From Ustulina deusta (lineage: Eukaryota > Ascomycota > Sordariomycetes > Xylariales > Xylariaceae): 64,000 nt of DNA. Below are positions 48,781 through 59,992 of the stretch, piece by piece; within the stretch, counting starts at the first letter, position 1; each line of letters opens with the position of its first letter. Both the position numbers and the translations under genes were made by a program. The stretch is from positions 1,178,001 to 1,242,000 of the forward strand of contig JAJNNX010000008.1 of assembly GCA_023159155.1 (NCBI GenBank). Direction: 5' to 3'. The notes beneath the pieces are model-generated. The model ran no database searches. It saw only the letters and a program-made list of their open reading frames with translations, and was not told the origin of the DNA.

Positions 48781-50269
48781 TTACTGGCCTTCTGGTTTAG
48801 ATTCAGTCCCGGCAGTTTGATTCTCATGGTCTTGCTCGTAACCTTCTGTTTTCATATCCTTGAGTCCCAAATCCTCCTCTTCTTCGTCCGTACGAGTATA
48901 TTCCTCAATAGTCATCTGGGGATCGTCTTGGTCAGGATCGACTGCCTTCTGGACATAGCTGCTGGCTATTGGGTCGGTAAGGATGATTGTGAATGGTTTC
49001 TCTCCCCTGATAGCCACGTCGAGACCATCGAAGAACTGAGTCCAGGTCACCCTTTCGTCGGTCGCGAGCGAATCGCCGCCACCAGAGCCCGTCTCGAATA
49101 TTTGGGAACGAAGATCGTCTCGAATCTGTGTCAACAAGCCCTCGACAGTGGTGAAACGACCACCCAGTGTCCCAGGATTTACTTGTAGATTGAGCTCTGG
49201 ACATTCCAACGCACAAGTTTCACTCTTCAGTATATCGCGAGCAAGATCCTCGACACTTTCCACCTTCAAAGTGATCTTCTTACCAAGCTCCGGTATTTCT
49301 CCACCCGTCTTGACGTCGTTTGATTTATAGCCACAGTCATTACAAGCCGTCGACATGAGGACGACGGCCTTGAAATGTGGTATGTCGACCATGGTCATCC
49401 TGGTCGTACAGGGGTGCATGCAACCGGGGCAAGTGGCTGGGAACTCGTATACCTGCTCTGGGGTAATGTCCTCGTCCTCGACGCTGCCGACGGCACCTTG
49501 CTCGGTTGCCGCCAACCCAAGATCTTCATTCTGCTCCGGTGTTCGCACGTATTCGCGTTTCTCCCACTTGCCGACACCGTCTCTCATGTTCGGGGATATC
49601 CAAGAATTTCCGGCCGTATCATCAACAGATAATCGGAATGGAAAGGCCTCGCCTGAGAGCATAGCCCGCCCCTTGGTAATGATCTGTGCGATTTTCTCGT
49701 AGATCTCGGGTGCTTGTTCCTTTCGCGCTTCTTGTCCAAGCTCGAGATCATCGACGACGTTGCTGAGAAGGCCCTCGACATTCGTGAGCTGTCCGCGACC
49801 AGAGGGGACCTCGAGGTCTAGTTCGATAAATTTGACGACGGCGGTGTCGGACTTGACGACTGTTCTTTCGAAATCGACCATTTCTGTCAGTCGCAACAGG
49901 TAACTGGCGCCCTTGGGCTGGATCTCGCCAGCGGATTGGATCTCGGAATTCTTGAAGTTGCACTTGTCGCACTGGAAGGACATGAGGATGACCTCGCGAA
50001 AGTAGGGGATGGAAGTGAGTAGCAAGCGCGTCATGCCCTGGCCACAAGAGAGGCAGAGGTCAGTAGAGCTCAAGGAACGGGTTGCGCGGTGAACGTAAAC
50101 CTACATTTTCGTGGCAGTTCATGCAGAGCGACTCGATCTGCTCGACTACTTTGCCGTCGTCATCGTCATCGTCGGCGGCGCTGGAGACTCCGTTTGCGCC
50201 ATTGGTAGAGGGGGCGACTTGGTCGGCTTTCTTCCCGATGGACTCGAAGAAGTCGGTGGTGGCCGACAT
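48781..50269 (-). CDS. zpr1: Zinc finger protein ZPR1, 473 aa, 2 exons
   Basis: Exons on the minus strand are 50269-50105 and 50037-48781 (intron 67 nt). ZPR1 is a conserved eukaryotic protein that binds translation elongation factor eEF1A, acts in its folding, and shuttles to the nucleus. It has the duplicated ZPR1 architecture: finger 1 C49-x2-C52-x25-C78-x2-C81 split by the intron, then an alpha/beta domain with VEGLLSNVVDDL, then finger 2 C258-x2-C261-x25-C287-x2-C290 and the second domain with VEGLLTQIRDDL and EKPFTIILTDP. The C-terminus is acidic (TDEEEEDLGL). Length is normal for the family. Confidence 0.93.
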
Positions 50270-50668
50270 GTTGGATGGAGAGCGCTGTGCGCGTGGTCGA
50301 CTATTGCAAATGTAGCTGTAACTTCCGGCTAGGCCGGGTTTGGGTTTCTGGCGTGCAGGAGCGGGATGCAGTTGGGTCGGGAATTGCGACGTCTTATCTG
50401 ATTCCGTCGTTTGACTCGGGAGAAAAGCAAAAATCATTAAATAAAAATTGGAGGGGCAATCTTATGGAGGGGCAGTGGCGGGTAGCATCACACTGGAACC
50501 TCGCCCAACTAGGGCTAGTGACAGCCCCCTAAAAAAGGAAAAGGAGAAGGGGAAAAACGGTTCTAGGCCCTGCTCGAGGCTTCCACCTTCCACCATGCAT
50601 CGCACCCAGGTGAGGTGGCGTTTGGCATTTGAAGGGTGTCATCGGGATGTTGGGCATGAAGGACTAGA
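50270..50668. other. Short intergenic region upstream of ZPR1
   Basis: 399 bp between the ZPR1 start and the 3' end of the Rpr2-type gene; no gene seen. It must contain the ZPR1 promoter. Confidence 0.5.
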
Positions 50669-51298
50669 CTAATTCTGCATAAAGTCTGCCAGGCTTAGTC
50701 CAAGCCCCGGCTGTGACTGGGACGTTGATGATTGTTGAAGCAAAGCCTGAAGGCCTTGTTTCCGGTTCTTTGCCCGCTTTTTACTGCTCGCACTGGCTGA
50801 CACCCTCGCAGACTCACCCGACGATGCCACTACCATCCGAGTACTCGCAGATTTAGATGCTAGTGCTGTTGGCGTCGTCGTCGAGGTTGATGATGATGCC
50901 GCATGAGCCGCTTTGGAAGGCTGCTTGAAGCGTCGGCGGGGGACGCAAGCTGGTGGTGGAAAGTTGATCGTCGTAGACCGGCCACACTTACCGCATGTTA
51001 ATGTTTTCCGGCATCCGCCTCTTGGTGATACGTTGTCGGCCTTTTTCTTCCGTCTCCTGTTGCCGCATGTTTTTCTACTCTCCATGCTGAGCACGTCACC
51101 CCGGCCAGCCACCATGATATGGCCACAGCAGCCACATACGCGCTGTCTCTGCACATCAGGCTGATCTAGATCGTTGTTGAGCATTAACGAGTTCCGCCGT
51201 GACATGAGATGCGCCGACGTCTCGGGTGAGCCTGACACAAGAAGATGAGCCGCATCCGTCAGGAAGCCCAGAGTCGCAGGAAGGGAGTCAGCCGCCAT
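50669..51298 (-). CDS. RNase P/MRP Rpr2/Rpp21/Snm1-type subunit, 209 aa
   Basis: ATG 51298 is in a good context (aagATGGCGGC) and begins MAADSLPATLGFLTDAAHLL, the usual start for this family. Longer in-frame starts at 51391 and 51562 would run into promoter-like sequence. The product is a zinc-ribbon subunit of RNase P or RNase MRP, used in tRNA 5' or rRNA processing. The ribbon ligands are CGCCGH (residues about 55-60) and CGKCGR (about 101-106), separated by a basic loop (GNRRRKKK). The rest is Ser/Thr/Ala-rich, ending LGLSLADFMQN. I cannot separate Rpr2 from Snm1 by eye. It lies in tandem with ZPR1 on the minus strand. Confidence 0.75.
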   Translation of the reverse strand: MAADSLPATLGFLTDAAHLLVSGSPETSAHLMSRRNSLMLNNDLDQPDVQRQRVCGCCGHIMVAGRGDVLSMESRKTCGNRRRKKKADNVSPRGGCRKTLTCGKCGRSTTINFPPPACVPRRRFKQPSKAAHAASSSTSTTTPTALASKSASTRMVVASSGESARVSASASSKKRAKNRKQGLQALLQQSSTSQSQPGLGLSLADFMQN

Positions 51299-53440
51299 CT
51301 TGAAAAGCCTCTTCAGAGAGTTCCGTAGGCGAGTATAGTATTCCGGCAAACTAGATTCCGATAGAGACAGGGAAACGGCTGGCGAAGACATATAGCTACC
51401 GAGGTAGGTAGTACGTAGTCTAGTTGAACGCAGGTTCGGGTCTTTGCAATGAATCCCGCCAAGAAGCGTTTCCCTGGAGGTATCTCCCTGTGTTGGTAGA
51501 TAGTACCTTCGCCAGCTGCAGCTTTTTGTACTGACAGTGGCACGCACCAAGGCACGATACACGTGGGTTAGTGGGGTAGCCTTGGCCCGATAGCAGATTT
51601 AACCACCAAAAGGGCTAGGTATACCCATAACTATAGGCACCTAAGAGGGAATTTTAGGTTTCGGGACAGTCAGCCCTGTGGCCGACCGTACAGGGGCCAC
51701 GGAGGTGTGCCGCAAGACCGCATCATGGTCACGCTTTGAAACTTCCGAGTCTGTAGGACCTACCTACAAAAGCGCGCTTTTGTGTCTTTCAACCTGAAAG
51801 CAATCGAGTATAGACACCCTCTTCGACCCTTCCTCTGTCCTTCTTCCTGTTTGACATGCTGCTCCTTTGTTTTGCATACTCTCGAAACGTTCCGGTATAA
51901 GCTTAAAGTTTCGAGGGAGCATTGATTACTGACTCCGGTATTAGATGTTGTAAATTGGTCATTACAATCCAAGAAGATCTAGGCCCATGCCGTGCACCTG
52001 GCGGAAATGATGAAGAGCAAGAAATAGGTTGCTCTCAGGAGTTCATAGTTCGGGATGCGATTGGGACTCTCTGGCGAGTTCTGACGGTATTTGGATGCAA
52101 TTAGCACTAAGCGTGGAGACATTGTTGTGCTGTAGATGGTACAGTTGAGGTACATCGCACCAAAAATCTTATAGACTGAGGCTTCGATACTGATGCAAAC
52201 GGAGCTTGTCACGAAATACATACGTTATGCAAATCATTTGTTCTATATGCCTAGTAATTACAGCAGCAGCCCTAACTTTGCTAGTCGATAACACGTGGGC
52301 GTCAAGGTGACTGAGACAAGAAGCAAAAGAAAGAAAATGAAGATTTAAACAACATAATAACGAAGAAAAAGAAAAAAAACGTACAACACCAGGGATTCGC
52401 TGGTCGTCACCGACCCAACTACTAATCTGGCGCTCATAAGAATTGAATGCTGGAGCCATGTCATGTTTAAAGTGCTGTTATTGCAGTTGAAATCTGCTGT
52501 TCTTAGGTATTTCAAAGGGTACAGAACCTAATCACATTGGAATAGGCTTATAGTGTACCAAGTACTGTAAACCGAATCGTGTTTCGTGTATTCATACCGG
52601 TAACATTCTAAAACGTGTAAACCGTTATAGATGTACTAATCTTCCGTTATAGACGTATTAATCTTCCGTTCTACTCCTTCATTCTGAAGTACCAACCAAA
52701 GTACAGATATTCCACCTGCCTAGGTAGATAGGCAAGGGTGAGTGGAGTAAATGAGACACGGCCTAATATGTGAGTGTGACAGAAATGGAGTCTGGGCAAG
52801 GGGGGTGTGGATCCTTCTGGCGCAGCCTATTGACAGCGGAATACACATAGACCTAAGCCACTAACGTGACTCGATCTGTAGAGGGACTGTATTGGAGGCA
52901 CAGGGGTGAATACACGGGTCGCAGCACCGTAATCGAGGCCTTGGATTTCTTTCGTTTTCTAAGTTCCTGAGCTGCTGCAGCTATCTACTGAGTCGTGGTA
53001 GTGAACCTGCTGTAGAGGTGAGACATTTCGAGGCCGTTTTGACCATCCACTCTAGGAAAGGAAATCGGCTACATTAAGATCACATAGCATGCCGGAACTA
53101 CCTAGCCTAAGTAATCCGAGATTTATGTCAATACCTAGTTCAGAGAGCGAAGCTTCGTGTGTGTCCAAGGTGCAGTGGTTGAGGGTTGGAGAGTGTTTCT
53201 ATTTAAGTACAAACAGACAAGGGCCTGTCAACCGAATTGCACCCCCCTGGTCGGATTCTATAGCTTCACAGACAGGGCATTATGCGGATGAGAATGAGCA
53301 GTTCTCAGCCGGGTGGTTTTAGTCTTCTCTAACTATATATAATGTATAGATTCAACACATACTTTCTATATCTTCCAGAAGTTTCTTCATATCTTTCTCC
53401 CTGCTAAATATCTCCTCTCGAAGACATCAAGCTACCTGTC
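51299..53440. other. 2.1-kb gene-poor stretch
   Basis: No supported gene. It contains accgaggtaggtagtacg near 51399, cctaggtagataggc near 52719, and two adjacent 22-bp units (cgttatagaygtaytaatcttc) at 52623-52666. The stretch separates the housekeeping core from the accessory right part. Confidence 0.5.
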
Positions 53441-54535
53441 ATGAGTGTTGTTCCCTGTACGGGTGTGCTTCGGAAGCTTCTTGAAGAGGCGTACCAGAAC
53501 ATTGAGTATAAGTCTTCAGCATTCTGGCAAATCTTTCTACAGCGAGCCCTTCAAGATGATCCAAATTTTATCGTTGTTTGCGAGTACTCGCCCGATGGGT
53601 CAAGGAGGAGAGTTGATATTGTTATAAAGCGCTATAATGCTAATCATCATAACTTTACTGCCATGGTATATGTCGAGGTGAAACGCAGAAAAGGAAGCAT
53701 TAGAGACTGCGAACAACAAGCCCTTGACGCGGCGCTCAAAGCGATAGATGGAGATAACCTGCGAGCAGTCTACGCTATGACTACTCAGGGGCTTTTTTTC
53801 CGTTGTTGGATCGTGCATCACGAGAGGCGTGTACTGGAACCTTTGCATGGGGAGAACACGGTGGCTGATCGCCGTCAGTACATCCATGTGGATTCTTCTG
53901 AGAGTTATGAACTTGAGGAAGCTATCGCCCACATTAGATCAGAGCCTCCGCTGGGACGCAATCCAATTCTACCGAGCCAGGTTTTGGAGCAGTATAATCC
54001 TGTGGACAACCTTGCTCTTGAAGAAGATATCGAACCAGACGATACAGAGTCAGACGATACAGACTCAGACAACAACCAACAGTACGATACCCAGCAGCAC
54101 GATACCCAGCAGTACGATACTCAGCAGTACGATGCCCAACAGTACGATGCCCAACAGTTCGATACCAAGCAACACGGGAAACAGTACGAGCAGTACGGTT
54201 TAATGCAGGTAGACAGCAGTCATCAAGCCGAAGCATCGGGCCAAGCTTCGCAGCAGCCCATCACACATGGAGCACCTAACGCGAATGATTCAACATATAA
54301 CAATGAGGCCTCAGAAGCAGCTCAGAGTGCTTCGCACGCCGAGACATGGAAAAAGGTGGATATCCGCATTGTGCATCATTTCAGCAAGCGTGATGAATAT
54401 ATCTTTGAAAGGGAGAATGGCAAAACTAAATCAACAGATAAGGAGGACTGGAAGAAGACCCAGCACAAAGGGAAGCACGCTTGGTATTACTACTATAAAG
54501 GTGTTTACTATTATACTCGCGAGAAGCTCAAATGA
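53441..54535 (+). CDS. Nuclease-fold-like protein of unknown function, 364 aa, single exon
   Basis: Uninterrupted frame after a CT-rich leader, ATG at 53441. Residues 1-110 look like a PD-(D/E)XK-type fold: a helical start, then RRRVDIVIKRY with Asp59, a strand AMVYVEVKRRKG with Glu79-x-Lys81, and then a helix with a conserved-looking CEQQALDAAL. This is motif-level inference; the acidic triad is plausible but unproven. Residues about 197-245 are Asp/Gln-rich, with pentapeptide repeats QQYDT/QQYDA (54075-54170). The C-terminal 60 residues are basic and Tyr-rich (WYYYYKGVYYYTREKLK). A homing/transposon-derived or defence role is possible but unsupported. Confidence 0.75.
   Translation: MSVVPCTGVLRKLLEEAYQNIEYKSSAFWQIFLQRALQDDPNFIVVCEYSPDGSRRRVDIVIKRYNANHHNFTAMVYVEVKRRKGSIRDCEQQALDAALKAIDGDNLRAVYAMTTQGLFFRCWIVHHERRVLEPLHGENTVADRRQYIHVDSSESYELEEAIAHIRSEPPLGRNPILPSQVLEQYNPVDNLALEEDIEPDDTESDDTDSDNNQQYDTQQHDTQQYDTQQYDAQQYDAQQFDTKQHGKQYEQYGLMQVDSSHQAEASGQASQQPITHGAPNANDSTYNNEASEAAQSASHAETWKKVDIRIVHHFSKRDEYIFERENGKTKSTDKEDWKKTQHKGKHAWYYYYKGVYYYTREKLK
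54075..54170 (+). repeat. 15-bp in-frame tandem repeats (QQYDT pentapeptide)
   Basis: About six consecutive units of cagcagtacgatacc type, with variants encoding QQHDT, QQYDA and QQFDT, lie inside the 364-residue protein gene. Short-unit repeats of this kind are prone to length change. Confidence 0.85.
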
Positions 54536-55305
54536 TGCTGCGAGCTAGCCTAGTTTGAATAATTATTTCTTTACTGAACTAACAGATAGCTACCGGTGGG
54601 CATTCACCGAAATAGGTTTAGGTCCCTCTTCCAAAAACCAAGGTAGTACCATCTAGGTCTGTGCCATAGTGGATTGTCTTTTCTATGGGTCCCGAAGGAC
54701 ATGGGTGCTTTACTTCAATGGGCCTATGAGTTCCATCCCTAACTCCACACTCGGCCAATACTCCCTCGCCGAAAGACCCCGAAGGCGAAACCTCATCTTC
54801 TTCTACTTGACTCGATCCATATGCGTAGCCGTACCCCAGGTTCTTCCCGCTACTTTCTTTCAAATTACAACAATCTTTTAATCAATGTAGACGGTTTGGG
54901 GTAAATCGGACTTTCTTTGTCCGTTGTAAATTGTAGCGGTAGCGCAAATAGTGGCTTGTGTATGAATCCGCAGTAGGAAACCGCGCAGGTTCGAATCCTG
55001 CAGCTCTCACCAATTGTTATGTTCTGGATGACGAATTCTGTATTGTAATAAGGATGGTCCTTATCTATCAATCTACGGACTGGAGCTAGCTATATTGATA
55101 ATATCACGTGAGTGGATCCACAGGTCTGCGATGTTTTTGACGCAACATTATGAGCTAAAATGGTTTAGTGCACTGTACGCTTTCGAGACACCTCCTCACA
55201 CAGTGCAAACAAGCGCGCTTCGTACTCATAGTACGAAGAGATGTATTTAATCTTTTAACCCCCTCCTAACAATCTCTCTAGCTCTTTAATGTCTAGCCAT
55301 ACAAA
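54536..55305. other. Intergenic with a tRNA-like fragment
   Basis: No supported gene. It contains the tRNA-like piece at about 54986-55012 and, before 55306, a CT-rich leader (ccctcctaacaatctctctag). Confidence 0.45.
54986..55012 (+). other. tRNA 3'-half-like fragment (T-arm and acceptor strand)
   Basis: The sequence gcaggttcgaatcctgc forms a perfect 5-bp T stem with a canonical TTCGAAT loop and is followed by agctctcacca, like an acceptor strand with CCA. No matching 5' acceptor strand (gagagct-like) lies at the right distance upstream, so this is at most a truncated tRNA. A mitochondrial or organellar origin is possible but not shown. Confidence 0.35.
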
Positions 55306-57204
55306 ATGGATGAGTTAGCCGAACCCGATGAATGTTATTCCTGCTTTGGTTCTAGGTGCAGTTTTTGCCGTTTTGAGCTGGTATTAAAGGAAAAGATAAT
55401 AGCAGGTAAATAATTGATTACTTTAATCTATTCTAAATAGTGCTAACTCTTTTAGTTGTCGACAATGGGAAGATTTCGAGGCCATTTCGGTTCGGGCTAC
55501 GCAAGTTCTGGGACGACTCCTTATTGATCACATTCGTTCATTGCCAGGGAGAGTGCCTACATTTTGATGGAAAATCGTCCGTGTGTCATGTCGAGTGCTT
55601 AGAATTTACAGCCTATAAATCGCCTACGAAAATATTCCATGCGCTTGCATATACATTTGAGCCATCGGCAGCGACTGAGAAACAGCGCCGTCAGTGGATT
55701 CAATCAAGCTTCATCTCAAACCTGAAGCTAGGCTCTCGCAGCTTGCCCCAGGAGCTGGCCCTTATGATCGCTCAATACTGTATTCGCGAGTATGCGATAG
55801 CAGCAGTATCGCTCCCAATCGCCGTGCCTAATACTTATCCCCTCGATATACTTCGTGGGATTTGGGCTTGCTATGTTATAATAGACGGCGCACAGTATTT
55901 CGCCTCGTTTGCGAATAAGTCGAGCATTGATGCACAGCTTATACTAAGTATCGAGGAGGCTGTCAATGTCGATAGAATATATGTAGGCGAAGACCATCTA
56001 GGTATTCGACAAGTATACTTTGGAAACTCAACACCCCCGAAGTTAGACAGGAGTGTTTCGGAGCTATGGTGGAGGACGTTCTCTATACATGACGGCGCGC
56101 AACTCCACATCCATACTGATGTAGGTTTTATACCTTCTTACCCTAACTAGCGTACTAACACGACAAAACAGGGTCTTAAAATCCGATATTTAGAATCTTT
56201 ACCGGGTGATAAAATATCGCATCTGGCCAAAAATATAGCCTGGCTGACGCCAGAAAATCGACCAGACCTGATCCGTTTTCACTCTTTAACCTCGAGATCT
56301 CCAACTCAGTTACGAATGACTTCGCTTGTTTGCAATGATCCACGAACCACTGCATACTCGGCTTCTTGGGACTGGCCCATTTTGCACCTTCATGCGCATA
56401 TTGTTGGCGAAAGTTTAGCCTTTTACAATGAGGTCGTCGCACAGAGGAAGAACGCTCTATGGCTCTATATGCCTAGAAATGAGGGTGAATATATTTCTCA
56501 GATTTGGAAGCGCTCTCGAAAACTTACCCGAGAGCTTGCAATACTTGTAAGTATATCTGTCGAGGTACTAGGGTATAACTAATAGTCTCGAGATTGTGAC
56601 GAATAAGGGCCGCGTGATGATGCTTGGGCCACAGCCTCAGCCCTACTGGCGACCTTGTAATTGGACTCTCTTACATCAGTCTGATGGAACGTCAAGCCGC
56701 ATATTCTTTGATGTTTCGCCACACGGAATCCACAAGCTGGCATTTGAATCATCCCAACCTCTTAGCCAAGGTCAATTTCCCATTGTTCCGACACCATTGT
56801 CTCCATACCCCGAATCAACCTCCCTAGATGACTACTTTTACACATCCACAATGTTGGAGAATGTAATTGAATTGATTCCGTGCAAGGGGAAAGTGGCAGG
56901 CCGGCCATCCATCATTGGCCTCCTCTTTCGTTACTCCGATAGCAACCAAGCCTGCGTAGGGCAGTTTCGTTTAGACTGCACTGCTACCCCCCTAGTCGTG
57001 GGCAATTCATCCAAAATGTGGTTGAGTTTTGATACAAAAGATGGCTACCCTTTTGTGGATAGTGTAGGGGTCTCTCGTCCACCGAAGCCTATGTCTCGAA
57101 GATGCCTATATATTTCTTGGGCTGGGAGGCTGGAATGGTGGTTCTCGTACAGGCAATGTAAAGTATATTACCAAGGTCAGACCAGCGTAGCAACTAAGTC
57201 ATAA
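55306..57204 (+). CDS. Unknown protein, 583 aa, 4 exons
   Basis: Exons are 55306-55405, 55456-56120, 56172-56546 and 56593-57204; introns are 50, 51, 51 (ending at 56171) and 46 nt-class with AG acceptors, and all joins keep frame. More exactly, the three introns are 55406-55455, 56121-56171 and 56547-56592. The N-terminus has a Cys quartet, CYSCFGSRCSFC (residues 10, 13, 18, 21), that could bind zinc. A segment LGSRSLPQELALMIAQYCIRE resembles an F-box-like helix pair. The rest is globular and Trp/Tyr-rich, with WTLLHQSDGTSSRIFFD near the middle of the last exon. I do not recognise the family. Codon use is unlike the GC-rich core genes (more A/T-ending codons), in keeping with an accessory location. 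Confidence 0.7.
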
Positions 57205-57568
57205 GGACAATCTATTGTTGTATCTCCCAATTAGCGTTTACAAGCCCGACCTTCATAGGTGATAAGCTAAATTCGAATTCACTTATACAAAGATGACTAT
57301 CAGATATTGCCATAAAGCTTCTGATTGATATCTGCTTATAAGCCTTGTCGGGAAAGTTATTATTTGTACAAAGGTGTAAGTCAGGTTGGCTTAAACATTT
57401 TCGTATCTGCATTAAGGCAAGCTTATGTTACTAGTTCGTGGCTTTGGCAACTTTGTGGCTGAGCACCAAGCCACAGTCCGTCCAGAAGAGGGGTAGGCCA
57501 ACAACTCCATTCGCGGTCGTGCTACCTTGCGGTCGGCCTCATTTCCTATTACCCATACTTCTATTAGC
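57205..57568. other. Intergenic, no supported gene
   Basis: 364 bp; the 3' flank of the four-exon unknown gene and the leader of the next gene. Nothing else seen. Confidence 0.5.
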
Positions 57569-58828
57569 ATGCCTTCATTGACAATTCAAAATGCCCTATG
57601 GGCTAAAGATTTAACTAAGCTATCTATCGGTGAGATTGCGGGTCATCTAATTGAGGCTCGGTATATTCAAGGCTTGCTCCAGTCAGAGTTGAATCGCCGG
57701 ACTGAGGAATCAAAATATGCTCGATTCTTAGACAGGCTTGAATATACGGAAAAACGGGTCTGTCGAGGGGATTTCTCGTCGGACAACAATCAACGACTTG
57801 AAGACTTAGCCAGGGACAGGAAAAACATCCATACTATGCCGGATCCAACAACACCAGGGAGTCAAGAGCAAGCAACATTAGCATTCATCTGGTTGATAGG
57901 CCAGTTAACACCAGCGCATATTCCTCTCCTCTATATGGCTTTCTCTAAGAGTAACCTTACAAGAGCGAGTACCAACAAAAGATCTGCAATTATAAAGATG
58001 CTATGCAACAGAAAAGACGTGATAAGAAATATACTTCGAAGTCAGCCAACAGTCTCGCCTATGTTGCCTATGCTGCCAATGATTCAAAACAATAAATCCT
58101 AGGTCGGCGAAATACTTTCAAACGAAAATATCATTAGAATTGTTTTGAAGATATTAGTGCTATGGGGTGGGGTAGACGTCCCGTCGTGTCTTCTGAATAG
58201 TATTACGAGTAGCAGCTTTATCTGGGGACCTGATGGCGAACCGTTGCCGACCAACCCTCCACCATCGATCCTTGGAGAGTATACATCTAAGGAGTATATA
58301 CTCGAACTCTCGAAGCACAAGGTAATCAATATATCAATAAATAGCTCTCTGGAAGAGTCCTATACTGTTCCTACCGAAATTCAGCAACAGGTTCGAACAC
58401 TCGGCTCATCAAGTTCGCTCAAGGTTTTTGCATTCATGCTAGTTATGCATATCTTTCCTAAACATCGATACCTCGTACCTCTACAGTCAGTTAAAATTTA
58501 CCTAGCTTGTATCTATTTTATACTAACTATTTCTATAGCTATACTACGCTAGCCAAAAAGCTCCTGCCGGTTTTTAATCATATGTTACAATACCTCAGTG
58601 ACAAGACCGTTTCGGAAAGCTTAACGACGGCTCAAACAGCACAGACTGTAGAGGCTTGCCTATCCGCATCACACTTTTACGGAACCGCATGGAAACAGGA
58701 GATTTTATCAAAAGTCCACCTGGTCCTGTCTCCTTTTACCTATTTGTACAGCAAGCTGGTGCTTAGAGAATTGGTTCTATCCCGTATATCCGAAAAGCTT
58801 CCTAGGGACACATTCGATCGATTAGAAA
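57569..58828 (+). pseudogene. Unknown gene truncated at the AT-rich boundary
   Basis: A frame starts at ATG 57569 (MPSLTIQNALWAKDLTKL) and continues with coding character to 58485. A clear intron follows (58486-58538, gtcagt...actaac...tatag), and the frame resumes as YTTLAKKLLPVFNHMLQYL to DTFDRLEM, where AT-rich repeat sequence begins at about 58828. One in-frame TAG at 58100-58102 coincides with an AG acceptor, so a phase-0 intron of 51 or 84 nt may remove it (donor gtctcg or gtgata, both weak); otherwise it is a nonsense codon. The family is not recognised. The 3' end is missing, replaced by decayed repeat. Confidence 0.55.
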
Positions 58829-59555
58829 TGTATTTTTTGTTTAATTTTATTTTTTTTAGTAACTTTAGTTTTTAAAAGTTTAATTTTTGTTTTAAAAAAT
58901 ACGATTGTTTTAGTTTTTATATTTAAAACTTTATTTATTTTTATTAAAAATAGTTTTTACGATAAGTTATTAAATAAAAGATAAATTTTAGCTAGTTTTT
59001 AAATAATTATTTGTAATTTTTGGTTTTTAAAAAGTATTATAATTATTATTAAAGCTATAAATATAAAGAAATTAAATATAATAGGTTGTTTTTTAATAAT
59101 AAATATTAGGTTAATTTTTTGGGTTATTTTTTTATTTTTAAAAATAATATATTTTAAAAATAATAATATTTAGTAGTTTTTTAGTTATATTTTAGTTATT
59201 TTTTATATTTTTTTAATTTTTTTTTATAAAGCTTTTTTAAGCAAGCTAAAGATTTTAATATTTAATTCTTATATAATATAATTATAGTAAGGTTTATAAA
59301 ATAAAAGCTATATTTTATTTAAAAAATAAAGCTAAAAAAAATTATTGTTTATATATAAATTATAGTTATTATATATTATTAAAATAGTTTTATATAAAAA
59401 AAATAAAAATATTAATAAATTAGTTAATAGTAATAAAATTATAAATTTTAGCTTTTTTAAAAATTATTAATAATAATAAAATTATATTTTTAATACTAAT
59501 ATATTTAAAATAAATAATTTATTTATTTTTTTTAATAGTTTTTTTTAAAGCTAAA
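58829..59555. repeat. RIP-degraded AT-rich sequence, unclassified
   Basis: T-rich sequence (long runs of tttttta/ttaaaa) lies between the truncated gene and the inverted copia element. I could not match it to the left-hand debris by eye. The five bases before the element are ctaaa (59551-59555). Confidence 0.55.
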
Positions 59556-59857
59556 TGTTAAATAGGCTTTATACGATATATTGTACGTAAAACAAATAAC
59601 GCGCGTGGATAGAATATAATGTATTGTATTATGTTATTTATATAAAAAAAAAAAAAAAAATAATGTTTATACAAAACATAAGTCTTTTATATTTATGTGA
59701 AAGCTTATGCTATTATACGAGCTAATATAATAAAAAGGAAATAAAGTCCTTTTTGTCCGGCCGAAGTCCGGCTAATATCCGTACGATAGCTAAACATAAA
59801 CTTGCATTCCGTACAAGTTATATAATAAAGTTATAACTAATACTAGTTATTCTAATA
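59556..59857 (-). repeat. 3' LTR of copia copy 2
   Basis: 302 bp, beginning tgttaaataggc and ending gttattctaata on the + strand. It matches the reverse complement of the 304-bp LTRs of copy 1, including the GC-rich core tccggccgaagtccgg. Confidence 0.85.
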
Positions 59858-59992
59858 CTAGCTATTTTTTTTTTTGGTTATAACTGCTTGTTATATAAAA
59901 AAAACCAAAAAAAATAACTATATAACTGCTTAAATATATATATAAAAATTTAATTACTAAAAAAGTAACTAGATTAGTAATCTAGTCTATAT

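Noticed and set aside
51313..51562. N-terminal extension of the Rpr2-type protein to 51562
   Set aside because: The added part includes promoter-like gaggtaggtagtacg sequence; the family start is MAADSLP at 51298.
54600..55012. Possible mitochondrial-DNA insertion (NUMT)
   Set aside because: Suggested only by the tRNA-like end; no mitochondrial gene could be recognised in the rest.
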